Positions 35,566 to 46,198 of a DNA stretch of 64,000 bases are shown here, in pieces (position 1 is the first letter of the stretch; each line of letters starts with the position of its first letter). Location: positions 1,089,795-1,153,794 of the forward strand of contig NZ_JACHGE010000001.1 in the NCBI RefSeq assembly GCF_014202225.1. The letters are read 5' to 3'. Source of the DNA: Algibacter amylolyticus (GTDB lineage: Bacteria > Bacteroidota > Bacteroidia > Flavobacteriales > Flavobacteriaceae). The position numbers were made by a program, and so were the translations under genes. Under the pieces are notes generated by a model that saw only the letters and a list, made by a program, of their open reading frames with translations, was not told the DNA's origin and ran no database searches.

Positions 35566-36018
35566 ATGGATTTAAGTAATTTAAAACCTGCAGAAGGTTC
35601 AGTAAAAAACCAAGGTAAGAGAATAGGTAGAGGACAAGGTTCTGGTAAAGGTGGTACGGCAACTCGTGGTCACAAAGGAGCTAAATCTCGTTCTGGTTAT
35701 TCTAAGAAACTAGGATTTGAAGGTGGTCAAATGCCACTTCAAAGACGTGTTCCTAAGTTTGGTTTTACTAACATTAACCGTATTGAGCACCAAGGTATCA
35801 ATTTAGATACTTTGCAACAATTGGTTGATGATAAGAAAATTAAAGATACAGTTGATTTTGAAACATTATTCACAAACCGTTTAGTTGATAAAAATGATTT
35901 AGTAAAAATCATGGGACGTGGAGAATTAAAAGCAAAATTAAAAGTAACTGCTCATAAGTTTACTGCTTCAGCAAAAGCTGCTATTGAAGCTGCTGGAGGA
36001 GAAGCTGTAACTATATAA
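35566..36018 (+). CDS. rplO: 50S ribosomal protein L15
   Basis: 150 residues: NLKPAEGSVKNQGKRIGRGQ, GSGKGGTATRGHKGAKSRSG, GFEGGQMPLQRRVPKFGFTN, KFTASAKAAIEAAGGEAVTI. Glycine-rich N-terminal extension penetrates 23S rRNA. Followed by secY after 14 nt. Confidence 0.98.
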   Translation: MDLSNLKPAEGSVKNQGKRIGRGQGSGKGGTATRGHKGAKSRSGYSKKLGFEGGQMPLQRRVPKFGFTNINRIEHQGINLDTLQQLVDDKKIKDTVDFETLFTNRLVDKNDLVKIMGRGELKAKLKVTAHKFTASAKAAIEAAGGEAVTI

Positions 36019-36032
36019 GACTTTTTATAAGT

Positions 36033-37388
36033 ATGAAATTTATAGAATCAATTAAGAATGTTTGGAAAATAGAGGAACTAAGAAACAGAATCATTGTAAC
36101 TTTGAGTCTGTTATTAGTTTATCGTTTTGGTGCTCAAGTAGTATTACCAGGTATCGATGCTTCTCAATTAGGAGGTTTAGCTGAAAAAACAGACGGAGGT
36201 TTGTTAGGTTTGCTTAACGCTTTTACTGGAGGTGCATTTGCTAATGCTTCGGTTTTCGCACTGGGTATTATGCCTTACATCTCTGCTTCTATTGTTGTAC
36301 AGTTAATGGGGATAGCTATTCCTTATTTGCAGAAATTGCAAAAAGAGGGCGCTAGTGGTCAGAAAAAAATAAATCAAATTACGCGTTGGTTAACAATTGC
36401 TATTTGTTTATTACAAGCACCAGGGTATTTGGCAAGTTTACCAGCATTAGGAATTCCACAAAGTGCATTCTTATTAGGTACAGGTCCATTATTTTATTTC
36501 TCATCAGTTACTATTTTAGTAACAGGCTGTATATTTGCAATGTGGTTAGGTGAAAAAATAACCGATAAAGGTATTGGTAATGGTATTTCATTATTAATTA
36601 TGGTTGGTATTATTGCTACTTTACCACAATCATTTTTACAAAATGCAGCTACTAGATTAGAAGGTGGTGGAAATGGTGGTTTAATGATGGTATTAATTGA
36701 GTTTGTTATCTGGTTTGTTATTATTTTAGCTTCTATTATGTTAGTAATGGGCGTTAGAAAGATCGCTGTACAATACGCAAGAAGAACTGCTACTGGTGGA
36801 TACGAAAAAAGCGCAATGGCTGGTTCAAGACAATACATTCCTTTAAAGCTTAATGCTTCGGGTGTAATGCCAATTATTTTTGCACAAGCTATTATGTTTG
36901 TACCTAGTTTAATTGGAGGATCATCTTTCTTAAAAGAAACCACAGCAGGAGCATGGATGCAAACAAACTATTCTGATATGTTCGGTTTTTGGTATAACCT
37001 TACGTTTGCTTTATTAATTATAGTATTTACCTATTTTTATACGGCAATAACGGTACCTACCAATAAAATGGCAGACGATTTAAAACGTAGTGGTGGATTT
37101 ATTCCAGGTATTCGTCCAGGATCTGAGACTTCTGAGTATTTAGATAAAATAATGTCTCAAATAACCTTACCAGGTTCTATATTTTTAGCTCTTATCGCTA
37201 TATTCCCAGCGTTTATTGTTAAGCTTATGGGAGTTCAACAAGGATGGGCTTTATTTTTTGGAGGAACATCGTTATTAATTATGGTTGGAGTTGCAATTGA
37301 CACTATGCAACAAATAAATTCTTATTTGTTAAATAGACACTATGATGGTTTGATGAAAACAGGTAAAAATAGAAAAGCAGTAGCTTAA
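36033..37388 (+). CDS. secY: Preprotein translocase subunit SecY
   Basis: 451 residues with ten predicted transmembrane helices. [20 protein letters not shown] start, plug/TM2a region [20 protein letters not shown] (about 64-84), [20 protein letters not shown] (about 172-192), cytoplasmic loop with [13 protein letters not shown]5 loop [13 protein letters not shown]. It forms the protein-conducting channel with SecE and SecG. Typical last large gene of the spc operon; adk and map, which follow it in many bacteria, are absent, as is usual in flavobacteria. Confidence 0.97.
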   Translation: MKFIESIKNVWKIEELRNRIIVTLSLLLVYRFGAQVVLPGIDASQLGGLAEKTDGGLLGLLNAFTGGAFANASVFALGIMPYISASIVVQLMGIAIPYLQKLQKEGASGQKKINQITRWLTIAICLLQAPGYLASLPALGIPQSAFLLGTGPLFYFSSVTILVTGCIFAMWLGEKITDKGIGNGISLLIMVGIIATLPQSFLQNAATRLEGGGNGGLMMVLIEFVIWFVIILASIMLVMGVRKIAVQYARRTATGGYEKSAMAGSRQYIPLKLNASGVMPIIFAQAIMFVPSLIGGSSFLKETTAGAWMQTNYSDMFGFWYNLTFALLIIVFTYFYTAITVPTNKMADDLKRSGGFIPGIRPGSETSEYLDKIMSQITLPGSIFLALIAIFPAFIVKLMGVQQGWALFFGGTSLLIMVGVAIDTMQQINSYLLNRHYDGLMKTGKNRKAVA

Positions 37389-37396
37389 TTTATACT

Positions 37397-37612
37397 ATGG
37401 CAAAACAAGCAGCAATAGAACAAGACGGAACAATTATAGAAGCATTATCAAATGCAATGTTTCGTGTTGAATTAGAGAACGGTCACATTGTGACGGCACA
37501 TATTTCAGGTAAAATGCGTATGCATTACATTAAGTTGTTACCGGGAGATAAAGTAAAATTAGAAATGAGTCCTTATGATTTAACTAAGGCTCGAATAACT
37601 TATAGATACTAA
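37397..37612 (+). CDS. infA: Translation initiation factor IF-1
   Basis: 71 residues, one OB-fold: [60 protein letters not shown]. Sits directly between secY and rpmJ. Confidence 0.97.
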   Translation: MAKQAAIEQDGTIIEALSNAMFRVELENGHIVTAHISGKMRMHYIKLLPGDKVKLEMSPYDLTKARITYRY

Positions 37613-37616
37613 TACG

Positions 37617-37733
37617 ATGAAAGTAAGAGCATCAATTAAAAAGAGAAGCGCAGATTGTAAAATCGTGCGTAGAAAAGGAAGACTTTACGTAATTAACAAA
37701 AAGAATCCTAGATTTAAACAAAGACAAGGGTAA
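37617..37733 (+). CDS. rpmJ: 50S ribosomal protein L36 (zinc-ligand-poor form)
   Basis: 38 residues, ATG 37617, TAA 37731-37733: [20 protein letters not shown], then [18 protein letters not shown]. Of the four zinc ligands of the classical protein (C-x2-C, C, H) only one Cys remains (C14; the others read S11, N27 and F33), so this is the C-minus type that does not need zinc. Two bases separate it from rpsM. Confidence 0.97.
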   Translation: MKVRASIKKRSADCKIVRRKGRLYVINKKNPRFKQRQG

Positions 37734-37735
37734 TT

Positions 37736-38110
37736 ATGGCAAGAATTGCAGGTGTAGACATACCAAAAAACAAAAGAGGAGTTATCTCTTTAACTTATAT
37801 CTATGGAATAGGTAGAAGTAGAGCAAAAGAAATTTTAGCTGAAGCTAAAGTTGATGAAAGTACAAAAGTTCAAGACTGGACCGATGACCAAATTTCTGGT
37901 ATTCGTGATGCTGTTGGAACTTTTACTATCGAAGGTGAATTACGTTCTGAAACACAATTAAACATTAAGCGATTAATGGATATTGGATGTTACAGAGGTA
38001 TTCGTCATAGATCTGGTCTTCCATTAAGAGGGCAACGTACTAAAAACAATTCTAGAACCAGAAAAGGTAGAAGAAAAACTGTTGCTAACAAGAAGAAAGC
38101 AACTAAATAA
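37736..38110 (+). CDS. rpsM: 30S ribosomal protein S13
   Basis: 124 residues: [60 protein letters not shown], basic tail. Bridges the head to L5 and L31. Confidence 0.98.
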   Translation: MARIAGVDIPKNKRGVISLTYIYGIGRSRAKEILAEAKVDESTKVQDWTDDQISGIRDAVGTFTIEGELRSETQLNIKRLMDIGCYRGIRHRSGLPLRGQRTKNNSRTRKGRRKTVANKKKATK

Positions 38111-38211
38111 TAATTAGTCTTTAGGTATTTAGACGTTGGAAGGAATCTGTTTGAAATTATAATAGTTTAGGATTCTAGCGACTATCACTAAAACTAAAAG
38201 CTAAAAATAAA

Positions 38212-38595
38212 ATGGCAAAAACAAGCACAAAAAAACGTAAAGTTATTGTTGATGCAGTTGGAGAAGCTCACGTAACTGCTTCATTCAATAACATCATTAT
38301 TTCACTTACCAACAAAAAAGGAGATGTAATTTCATGGTCTTCTGCTGGTAAAATGGGATTTAGAGGTTCTAAGAAAAACACACCTTATGCGGCTCAATTA
38401 GCTGCTGAAGATGCTGCGGGTGTAGCAACTGAAGCTGGATTGAAAAAAGTAAAGGTTTATGTTAAAGGACCAGGAAACGGTAGAGAATCTGCTATTCGTT
38501 CTATTCATAATGCAGGAATTGAAGTAACTGAAATTATTGATGTTACTCCTTTACCACATAATGGATGTCGTCCTCCTAAAAGAAGAAGAGTTTAA
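38212..38595 (+). CDS. rpsK: 30S ribosomal protein S11
   Basis: 127 residues: [60 protein letters not shown]. The 101-nt gap before it (38111-38211) has no promoter match that I trust; a GGAATC/GATTC pairing is possible there. A strong terminator follows. Confidence 0.98.
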   Translation: MAKTSTKKRKVIVDAVGEAHVTASFNNIIISLTNKKGDVISWSSAGKMGFRGSKKNTPYAAQLAAEDAAGVATEAGLKKVKVYVKGPGNGRESAIRSIHNAGIEVTEIIDVTPLPHNGCRPPKRRRV

Positions 38596-38635
38596 TCTGG
38601 TTTTAAGTAACCAAAATTAAACATAGCAAATAGTG

Positions 38636-38677
38636 AAAAATTAATATCATCTGTATTTCAGATGGTATTAATTTTTT
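38636..38677 (+). terminator. Intrinsic terminator after rpsK
   Basis: 18-bp stem AAAAATTAATATCATCTG with its complement CAGATGGTATTAATTTTT (one G-U pair), 5-nt loop TATTT, T-run. It ends the long operon and separates it from rpsD. Confidence 0.88.
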
Positions 38678-38680
38678 GTG

Positions 38681-38688
38681 TAAATTTG
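38681..38688 (+). promoter_or_regulatory. Promoter -7 element TAAATTTG for rpsD-rpoA-rplQ
   Basis: TAAATTTG directly after the rpsK terminator, 101 nt before the rpsD ATG. A TTTC at 38656-38659 is the nearest -33-like box. Confidence 0.65.
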
Positions 38689-38693
38689 CAAAC

Positions 38694-38789
38694 TGAAAAA
38701 ATAATTAACAAGTATTAACGAGAGATCAACGATTTTCGAAGGATAAGATTAAGACCTTAATTCATAATCACTCTCAAAACAAATTTAAA
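38694..38789 (+). promoter_or_regulatory. Candidate structured leader of rpsD (possible S4 autoregulatory site)
   Basis: About 95 nt of untranslated leader, long for this genome. Possible pairings: CGA-TTT-TCG (around 38730-38738), ATTAA-GACC-TTAAT (38751-38764 region) and AAGG with CCTT enclosing GATAAGATTAAGA. S4 is a known autogenous repressor of its operon in other bacteria, and I recall that S4-type leader motifs have been proposed in Bacteroidia; I cannot check a match. Confidence 0.45.
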
Positions 38790-39395
38790 ATGGCAAGATA
38801 TACTGGTCCTAAAACTAAAATAGCTCGTAAATTTGGCGAAGCTATTTTCGGAGATGACAAATCATTCGAAAAAAGAAATTACCCTCCTGGGCAACACGGT
38901 AACGCACGTCGTCGTGGAAAAAAATCTGAATATGCTATCCAATTAATGGAGAAGCAAAAAGCAAAATATACTTATGGTATATTAGAGCGTCAATTTAGAG
39001 GTTTATTTAAGAAGGCTAGAGCTGCACAAGGTATTACTGGTGAGGTTCTTTTACAACTTTGTGAATCTAGATTAGATAACGTGGTATTCAGAATGGGTGT
39101 AGCTCCAACTAGAAGTGGTGCAAGACAATTAGTTTCTCACAGACATATTACAGTAAATGGCGAGTTGGTAAATATTCCATCTTACCAATTAAAAGCTGGT
39201 GATGTTGTTGCAGTAAGAGAAAAATCTAAATCACTTGAAACTATTGAAAGATCTCTTTCAAATTCTAGTAACGTTTATGAGTGGATCACTTGGAATTCTG
39301 ATACGAAACAAGGAACTTATGTTTCTGTTCCTGCAAGAATTCAAATTCCAGAAAACATAAACGAGCAATTCATTGTAGAATTATACTCTAAATAA
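38790..39395 (+). CDS. rpsD: 30S ribosomal protein S4
   Basis: 201 residues: [41 protein letters not shown]4 RNA-binding domain [20 protein letters not shown] (about 92-112). No zinc-finger Cys set at the N-terminus. Organises the 16S 5' domain and is likely autoregulatory here. Starts its own transcription unit. Confidence 0.97.
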   Translation: MARYTGPKTKIARKFGEAIFGDDKSFEKRNYPPGQHGNARRRGKKSEYAIQLMEKQKAKYTYGILERQFRGLFKKARAAQGITGEVLLQLCESRLDNVVFRMGVAPTRSGARQLVSHRHITVNGELVNIPSYQLKAGDVVAVREKSKSLETIERSLSNSSNVYEWITWNSDTKQGTYVSVPARIQIPENINEQFIVELYSK

Positions 39396-39491
39396 TAAAT
39401 TAATAATATTGGTATTTGGCCAAAGGGTTTGTAAGTATTTCTTCAAACTTTTAAACCGCGCAACTAAATAACAATTAAAACGAAGAAAAAA

Positions 39492-40484
39492 ATGGCAGTA
39501 TTTAATTTTCAAAAACCAGATAAGGTAATCATGATTGATTCTACTGATTTCGAAGGTAAATTCGAATTCAGACCTTTAGAGCCTGGTTATGGTTTAACAG
39601 TAGGAAATGCATTAAGAAGAGTTTTATTATCTTCTTTAGAAGGTTTCGCTATCACATCTGTTCGTATAGAAGGTGTAGATCACGAATTTTCGGCAATTTC
39701 TGGTGTAGTTGAAGATGTAACAGAAATCATCTTAAACTTAAAGCAAGTTCGTTTTAAAAGACAAATTGAAGATATTGATAATGAATCTATTTCAATTTCA
39801 ATTTCTGGTCAAGATAGAATTACAGCTGGTGATTTTCAGAAATTCATTTCAGGTTTTCAGGTTTTAAATACAGAATTAGTAATCTGTAACCTTGATCCAA
39901 AGGTGAATTTTAACATGGAAATTACTATTGAAAAAGGTAGAGGTTATGTTCCTGCAGAAGAAAATAAGAAAGCTTCAGCGCCAATAGGTACAATTTTTAC
40001 AGATTCAATTTATACTCCAATAAAAAATGTTAAGTATAGTATTGAAAACTATCGTGTTGAACAAAAAACTGATTATGAAAAATTAGTTTTTGAAATCATT
40101 ACTGATGGTTCAATTACGCCACAAGATGCTTTAACAGAAGGAGCTAAAACATTAATTCACCACTTTATGTTATTCTCAGATGAGCGTATCACTTTAGAGG
40201 CTGATGAGATAGCTCAAACTGAAACTTATGATGAGGAATCTCTTCATATGCGTCAGTTACTTAAAACTAAGTTAATCGATATGGATTTATCTGTACGTGC
40301 ACTTAACTGTTTAAAAGCTGCAGAAGTTGATACTTTGGGAGACTTAGTATCTTTCAATAAAAATGATTTAATGAAATTCAGAAACTTCGGTAAGAAGTCT
40401 TTAACTGAGCTTGAAGAGCTTGTAAATGTTAAAGGATTAAATTTCGGAATGGATTTAAGTAAATATAAATTAGATAAAGATTAA
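39492..40484 (+). CDS. rpoA: RNA polymerase alpha subunit
   Basis: 330 residues. N-terminal dimerisation domain with [20 protein letters not shown] (about 25-45) and [20 protein letters not shown]; linker; C-terminal domain (about 250-325) with two helix-hairpin-helix units: [20 protein letters not shown] and [20 protein letters not shown], which bind UP elements and activators. 96 nt after rpsD; the gap has a GTTTG/CAAAC pairing but no promoter motif. Confidence 0.98.
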   Translation: MAVFNFQKPDKVIMIDSTDFEGKFEFRPLEPGYGLTVGNALRRVLLSSLEGFAITSVRIEGVDHEFSAISGVVEDVTEIILNLKQVRFKRQIEDIDNESISISISGQDRITAGDFQKFISGFQVLNTELVICNLDPKVNFNMEITIEKGRGYVPAEENKKASAPIGTIFTDSIYTPIKNVKYSIENYRVEQKTDYEKLVFEIITDGSITPQDALTEGAKTLIHHFMLFSDERITLEADEIAQTETYDEESLHMRQLLKTKLIDMDLSVRALNCLKAAEVDTLGDLVSFNKNDLMKFRNFGKKSLTELEELVNVKGLNFGMDLSKYKLDKD

Positions 40485-40543
40485 TTAATCATATTTTGCT
40501 CCTCGATTTACGAGTTTAGTAGCAAGATGATAAAACAAAGGTC

Positions 40544-41014
40544 ATGAGACACGGAAAAAAAGTAAACCACTTAGGAAGACAAACAGCGCATAGAAAAGCT
40601 ATGTTAGCTAATATGGCTTGTTCTTTAATTGAGCACAAGCGTATTAACACAACTGTAGCTAAGGCTAAAGCGTTAAAGCAGTTTGTTGAGCCAATGATTA
40701 CAAAATCAAAGGTAGATACAACACATAACAGACGTATTGTTATGGCTAAGCTTAGACAAAAAGATGCTGTTGCTGAATTGTTTAGAGATGTTGCTGCTAA
40801 AATAGCAGACCGTCCAGGAGGTTATACTAGAATTATTAAACTAGGAAATCGTTTAGGTGATAACGCTGATATGGCAATGATAGAACTTGTTGATTACAAC
40901 GAAATCTATAATGCTGGTAAAGAGAAAAAGAAAACAACAAGAAGAAGTAGAAGAGGTGGTTCTAAACCAGCTGCTGCTCCTGTTGAGTCTAAAGCATCTA
41001 ACGAAGAAGAATAA
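40544..41014 (+). CDS. rplQ: 50S ribosomal protein L17
   Basis: 156 residues: [60 protein letters not shown], then a Bacteroidota-typical K/A/E-rich tail (about 125-156). Last gene of the alpha operon. Confidence 0.98.
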   Translation: MRHGKKVNHLGRQTAHRKAMLANMACSLIEHKRINTTVAKAKALKQFVEPMITKSKVDTTHNRRIVMAKLRQKDAVAELFRDVAAKIADRPGGYTRIIKLGNRLGDNADMAMIELVDYNEIYNAGKEKKKTTRRSRRGGSKPAAAPVESKASNEEE

Positions 41015-41035
41015 ATGTTAATAAGCATTTAATAT

Positions 41036-41070
41036 AAAAAGGATAAACTATTTTAGTTTATCCTTTTTTT
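41036..41070 (+). terminator. Intrinsic terminator after rplQ
   Basis: 15-bp perfect stem AAAAAGGATAAACTA with TAGTTTATCCTTTTT, loop TTT, followed by more T. It lies between rplQ and the carA start. Confidence 0.92.
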
Positions 41071-41102
41071 TGTGCAATTTTGCGAAACTTTTCAAAAGAA
41101 TT

Positions 41103-42206
41103 ATGAAATATCAAAAAAGACAAAAAGCCATCGTTCTTCTAGCAGATGGTACTATTTTTTACGGAAAAGCAGTTGGTAATAAACAAGGAACTTCATTTGG
41201 TGAGGTTTGTTTTAATACAGGAATGACTGGTTATCAAGAAATTTTTACAGACCCTTCTTATTACGGGCAGTTAATGGTCGCTACCAATGCTCATATTGGT
41301 AATTATGGTGTTAATGATGAAGAAGTGGAATCTGATTCAATTAAAATAGCGGGACTAATTGTTAAAAATTTTAGTTATGATTATTCAAGAGATGCTGCAG
41401 ATGGCTCATTGGAATCATTCTTAGAAAAGAATAACTTATTAGCCATTTCAGATGTTGATACTCGTGCTTTAGTGAGCTATATTAGAGATCATGGTGCTAT
41501 GAATGCTGTTATTTCAACGGATGTTGATAACATTGAAGGTTTAAAAAAGCAATTAGCAGAAGTTCCTAATATGGAAGGACTAGAGTTGGCTTCTAAAGTA
41601 TCTACTAAAGAGCCTTATTATTATGGGGATGAGAATGCAACTTACAAAGTAGCAGCTTTAGATATCGGTATTAAAAAGAATATTCTTAGAAATATAGCTA
41701 GTAGAGATGCGTATATAAAAGTGTTTCCTTATAATGCTAAGTTTGAAGAGTTAGAAGCTTTTAATCCTGATGGTTATTTCTTATCTAATGGGCCTGGAGA
41801 TCCAGAACCGTTAGTAGAAGCGCAACAAGTAGCTAAAGAAATTATAAAGAGAAATTTACCATTATTTGGTATTTGCTTAGGGCATCAGGTTATTGCTCGT
41901 GCAAATGGTATTTCTACATATAAAATGCATAATGGGCATAGAGGTATAAATCACCCTGTAAAAAACTTAATTACAGGCAAAGGTGAAATTACGTCTCAAA
42001 ATCATGGTTTTGCTGTAAATAGAGAAGATGCAGAGGCAAATGCAGATTTAGAAATAACACACGTACATTTAAATGATGATACAGTGGCTGGTTTAGCTAT
42101 GAAAAATAAAAATATATTTTCTGTGCAGTACCATCCTGAAGCTAGTCCAGGACCACATGATTCATCTTATCTTTTCGATCAGTTCATCGAGAATTTAAAG
42201 AAATAA
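41103..42206 (+). CDS. carA: Carbamoyl-phosphate synthase small (glutaminase) subunit
   Basis: 367 residues from the ATG at 41103. Class-I glutamine amidotransferase domain with nucleophile in FGICLGHQV (C near residue 258), and the H/E pair in SVQYHPEASPG; the N-terminal CPSase small domain begins KAIVLLADGTIFYGKAVGNK. It supplies ammonia to CarB for carbamoyl phosphate (arginine and pyrimidine synthesis). carB is not in the window. The longer frame (TTG at 41070) starts inside the rplQ terminator and is rejected. A near-match CAATTTTG at 41075-41082 may be the promoter. Confidence 0.95.
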   Translation: MKYQKRQKAIVLLADGTIFYGKAVGNKQGTSFGEVCFNTGMTGYQEIFTDPSYYGQLMVATNAHIGNYGVNDEEVESDSIKIAGLIVKNFSYDYSRDAADGSLESFLEKNNLLAISDVDTRALVSYIRDHGAMNAVISTDVDNIEGLKKQLAEVPNMEGLELASKVSTKEPYYYGDENATYKVAALDIGIKKNILRNIASRDAYIKVFPYNAKFEELEAFNPDGYFLSNGPGDPEPLVEAQQVAKEIIKRNLPLFGICLGHQVIARANGISTYKMHNGHRGINHPVKNLITGKGEITSQNHGFAVNREDAEANADLEITHVHLNDDTVAGLAMKNKNIFSVQYHPEASPGPHDSSYLFDQFIENLKK

Positions 42207-42212
42207 TATAAT

Positions 42213-42257
42213 AAAAAAAGCCTCAAAAACAGATTTTTGTTTTTGAGGCTTTTTTTT
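42213..42257 (+). terminator. Intrinsic terminator after carA
   Basis: 19-bp stem AAAAAAAGCCTCAAAAACA with its complement, 6-nt loop GATTTT, then an uninterrupted T-run. Confidence 0.93.
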
Positions 42258-42326
42258 ACTAAAACGTTATAGATGTTATTTTATTAATTTATTTAAAAAC
42301 ATCTTAAAATAAACAGGATTAAAACG

Positions 42327-42334
42327 TAAATTTG
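42327..42334 (+). promoter_or_regulatory. Promoter -7 element TAAATTTG for eno
   Basis: TAAATTTG, 32 nt before the eno ATG, downstream of the carA terminator. Confidence 0.6.
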
Positions 42335-42354
42335 GAATAATTAAAAGATTTTAA

Positions 42355-43659
<1,305 letters not shown>

Positions 43660-43682
43660 AAAGAATTTATTTTTTTTAGATG

Positions 43683-43716
43683 AAAAGCGATTATTTTTTA
43701 ATAATCGCTTTTTTTA
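43683..43716 (+). terminator. Intrinsic terminator after eno
   Basis: AAAAGCGATTATT with AATAATCGCTTTT, 13-bp stem, loop TTTT, T-run to 43715. Confidence 0.9.
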
Positions 43717-43835
43717 TTCCTTGAATTTTAAAAATTCTTAAAATCACGAAATCGTTTTAGATAAATTAAAAAAATAAATAGATATTTCGTAGATTAGCGT
43801 TCCGCATAACTAAACAAAAATTATTTAGAAAAAAG

Positions 43836-45122
43836 ATGTCAGATAAAGCTATTCTAGAAATAAACGGTGAAAAACATGAATTTCCATTAATCACTGGAAC
43901 AGAAAACGAAGTTGCCATAGATATTACAAAACTTAGAGCTAGCTCGGGAGGTGTAATAACATTAGACCCAGGGTATAAGAATACCGGATCTTGCGAAAGT
44001 GCAATTACTTTTTTAAATGGTGAAAAAGGAGTTTTAAGATACCGAGGATATTCTATTGAGGAATTAGCTGAGAAAGCTGATTTTTTAGAAGTTGCATACC
44101 TTTTAATTTTTGGCGAACTTCCAACTAAAGAGCAAAACGAAAAGTTTCATGATGATATAAAGGCAGAAGCTATTGTTGATGAAGACGTTAAGAAAATTAT
44201 TGATGCTTTTCCTAAATCGGCACATCCAATGGGTGTTATTTCTTCTTTAACAAGTGCTTTAACTGCATTTAACCCTTCAACTGTAGATGTTGAGTCGGAA
44301 GAAGATATGTATAACTCTGTGGTACGCCTATTAGGTAAATTTCCTGTTTTAGTTGCTTGGACATTCAGAAAAAAATCAGGATTACCATTAAATTACGGAG
44401 ACAACACTATAGGGTATGTTGAAAACATCTTAAAAATGATGTTTAAAAAACCAAATGGGGAGTATGAGCAAAATAAGATTTTAGTTGATGCTTTAGATAA
44501 ATTGCTAATTCTTCATGCAGATCACGAACAAAACTGTTCTACATCTACGGTAAGAATAGCTGGCTCATCTCAAGTTGGGTTGTTTGCTTCAATTTCTGCT
44601 GGTATTTCTGCACTTTGGGGACCACTTCATGGTGGTGCTAATCAAGCCGTTTTAGAAATGCTTGAAGCTATAAAGGCTGATGGTGGTGATACTAAAAAGT
44701 ATATGGCAAAAGCCAAAGATAAATCAGATCCTTTCCGTTTAATGGGCTTTGGACACCGTGTTTATAAAAACTTCGATCCTCGTGCCAAAATCATTAAAGT
44801 GGCTGCAGATGGTGTTTTAGATGATTTAGGAGTTAAAGATCCTATTTTAGATATTGCAAAAGGTCTAGAAAAAGAAGCTTTAGAAGATCAGTATTTTGTA
44901 GATCGTAAATTATATCCTAATGTCGATTTTTATTCTGGTATTATTTACAGAGCTATGGGAATCCCTACAGATATGTTTACTGTAATGTTTGCCTTAGGTC
45001 GTTTACCAGGATGGATTTCACAATGGAGAGAAATGCGTTTACGTAAAGAGCCTATTGGAAGACCAAGACAGATTTATATTGGTGCAACAGAAAGAAAATT
45101 TGTTCCTATTGATGAAAGATAG
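43836..45122 (+). CDS. gltA: Citrate synthase (type II/hexameric-like length)
   Basis: 428 residues. Condenses oxaloacetate and acetyl-CoA to start the TCA cycle. LRYRGYSIEELAEKADFLEV, catalytic His regions ILHADHEQNCSTSTVRIAGS and LWGPLHGGANQAVLEML, the signature MGFGHRVYKNFDPRAKI (about 305-321) and C-terminal PGWISQWREMRLRKEPIGRP with the catalytic Asp in NVDFYSGI. A single gene between two terminators; no TAnnTTTG element was found in the 175-nt gap before it. Confidence 0.97.
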   Translation: MSDKAILEINGEKHEFPLITGTENEVAIDITKLRASSGGVITLDPGYKNTGSCESAITFLNGEKGVLRYRGYSIEELAEKADFLEVAYLLIFGELPTKEQNEKFHDDIKAEAIVDEDVKKIIDAFPKSAHPMGVISSLTSALTAFNPSTVDVESEEDMYNSVVRLLGKFPVLVAWTFRKKSGLPLNYGDNTIGYVENILKMMFKKPNGEYEQNKILVDALDKLLILHADHEQNCSTSTVRIAGSSQVGLFASISAGISALWGPLHGGANQAVLEMLEAIKADGGDTKKYMAKAKDKSDPFRLMGFGHRVYKNFDPRAKIIKVAADGVLDDLGVKDPILDIAKGLEKEALEDQYFVDRKLYPNVDFYSGIIYRAMGIPTDMFTVMFALGRLPGWISQWREMRLRKEPIGRPRQIYIGATERKFVPIDER

Positions 45123-45148
45123 GTCTTAAAATATTTTATATTATTATT

Positions 45149-45178
45149 AAGCTTCATGATATTTTCATGAAGCTTTTT
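45149..45178 (+). terminator. Intrinsic terminator after gltA
   Basis: AAGCTTCATGA - TATTT - TCATGAAGCTT, 11-bp stem followed by TTT. Confidence 0.82.
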
Positions 45179-45241
45179 CTTTTTAATAGGCTTTTTTTTA
45201 AGAATAGTTTAATTTGTCTTTTATTATTCTTCGGTTTAGTA

Positions 45242-45249
45242 TAAATTTG
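45242..45249 (+). promoter_or_regulatory. Promoter -7 element TAAATTTG for the DDAH-like/ctlX pair
   Basis: TAAATTTG, 23 nt before the ATG at 45273. An upstream TTTG at 45213-45216 is spaced 25 nt, a little long. Confidence 0.55.
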
Positions 45250-45272
45250 ATAATCTAAATATATATGAAGGC

Positions 45273-46187
45273 ATGATAAAATTAAATATTCAAAATGAAA
45301 CTTCAAGACTACGTGCCGTTGTTTTAGGTATTGCTAACAGTAATGGTCCAATACCTAAGGTAGAGGATTGCTATGACCCAAAAAGTATAGAGCATATATT
45401 GGCAGGTACTTATCCAACCGAAGAGGCTATGGTAAAAGAACTTGATGCTGTTGCTAAAGTTTTTGAGAAATATAATGTAAAAGTTTATAGACCTGAAGTT
45501 ATTAAAGATTGCAATCAAATTTTTGCACGAGATATTGCTTTTGTAATTGATGATATTTTAATTGAAGCAAATATTCTTCCGCATAGAGAAAAAGAAGTGC
45601 AAGCTATAGATTATATATGGAAACAAGTAGCTGACAATAAACGCATTATTTTACCTGAAGAATGCCACGTAGAAGGCGGTGATGTTATGCCTTGGAACGA
45701 TTATATCTTTATTGGTACCTACTCGGGTGAGGATTACCCCGAATTAATTACAGCACGTACTAACGCTGATGCCGTAATTGCCATTCAAGAATTGTTTCCA
45801 AACAAAACCGTAAAATCTTTCGAACTTAGAAAGTCTAATACCAATGCAAAGGAAAATGCCTTACATTTAGATTGCTGCTTTAATCCCTTAGGAAAAGGAA
45901 AAGCTATTATTCATAAAAATGGCTTTTTAATTGAAAGGGAGTATGAGTGGTTAGTCGAGTTTTTTGGAAAAGAAAATGTTTTCGAAATTACTAAAGATGA
46001 AATGTACCAAATGTGTAGTAATGTGTTTTCAATTTCTGAAGATGTTATTATATCAGAAAAAAACTTTACCCGACTTAATAAGTGGTTAAGAGAACAAGGA
46101 TTCACTGTTGAAGAGGTTCCGTATGCTGAAATTGGTAAGCAAGAGGGACTATTAAGATGTACAACTATGCCTTTAATTAGGGATTAA
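45273..46187 (+). CDS. Dimethylargininase-like guanidino-group hydrolase (GME superfamily)
   Basis: 304 residues with the pentein fold of guanidine-modifying enzymes. FARDIAFVIDD (about 85-95), HVEGGDVMP (about 133-141; the Glu/Asp substrate-binding pair), catalytic His in LHLDCCF (about 198), and nucleophile C296 in LLRCTTMPL. Database relatives are called dimethylarginine dimethylaminohydrolase-like, which releases citrulline; the true substrate (arginine derivative, agmatine, or other) is not shown by sequence. It is 11 nt before ctlX, probably one transcript, so the product citrulline could feed CtlX. Confidence 0.82.
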   Translation: MIKLNIQNETSRLRAVVLGIANSNGPIPKVEDCYDPKSIEHILAGTYPTEEAMVKELDAVAKVFEKYNVKVYRPEVIKDCNQIFARDIAFVIDDILIEANILPHREKEVQAIDYIWKQVADNKRIILPEECHVEGGDVMPWNDYIFIGTYSGEDYPELITARTNADAVIAIQELFPNKTVKSFELRKSNTNAKENALHLDCCFNPLGKGKAIIHKNGFLIEREYEWLVEFFGKENVFEITKDEMYQMCSNVFSISEDVIISEKNFTRLNKWLREQGFTVEEVPYAEIGKQEGLLRCTTMPLIRD

Positions 46188-46198
46188 ATTAAAAAGAA

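Noticed and set aside
36494..36943. 149-codon open frame on - strand
   Set aside because: Antisense to the membrane core of secY; mirror of hydrophobic codons.
41070..41102. N-terminal extension of carA starting at TTG
   Set aside because: Begins within the rplQ terminator; the ATG at 41103 starts the family consensus.
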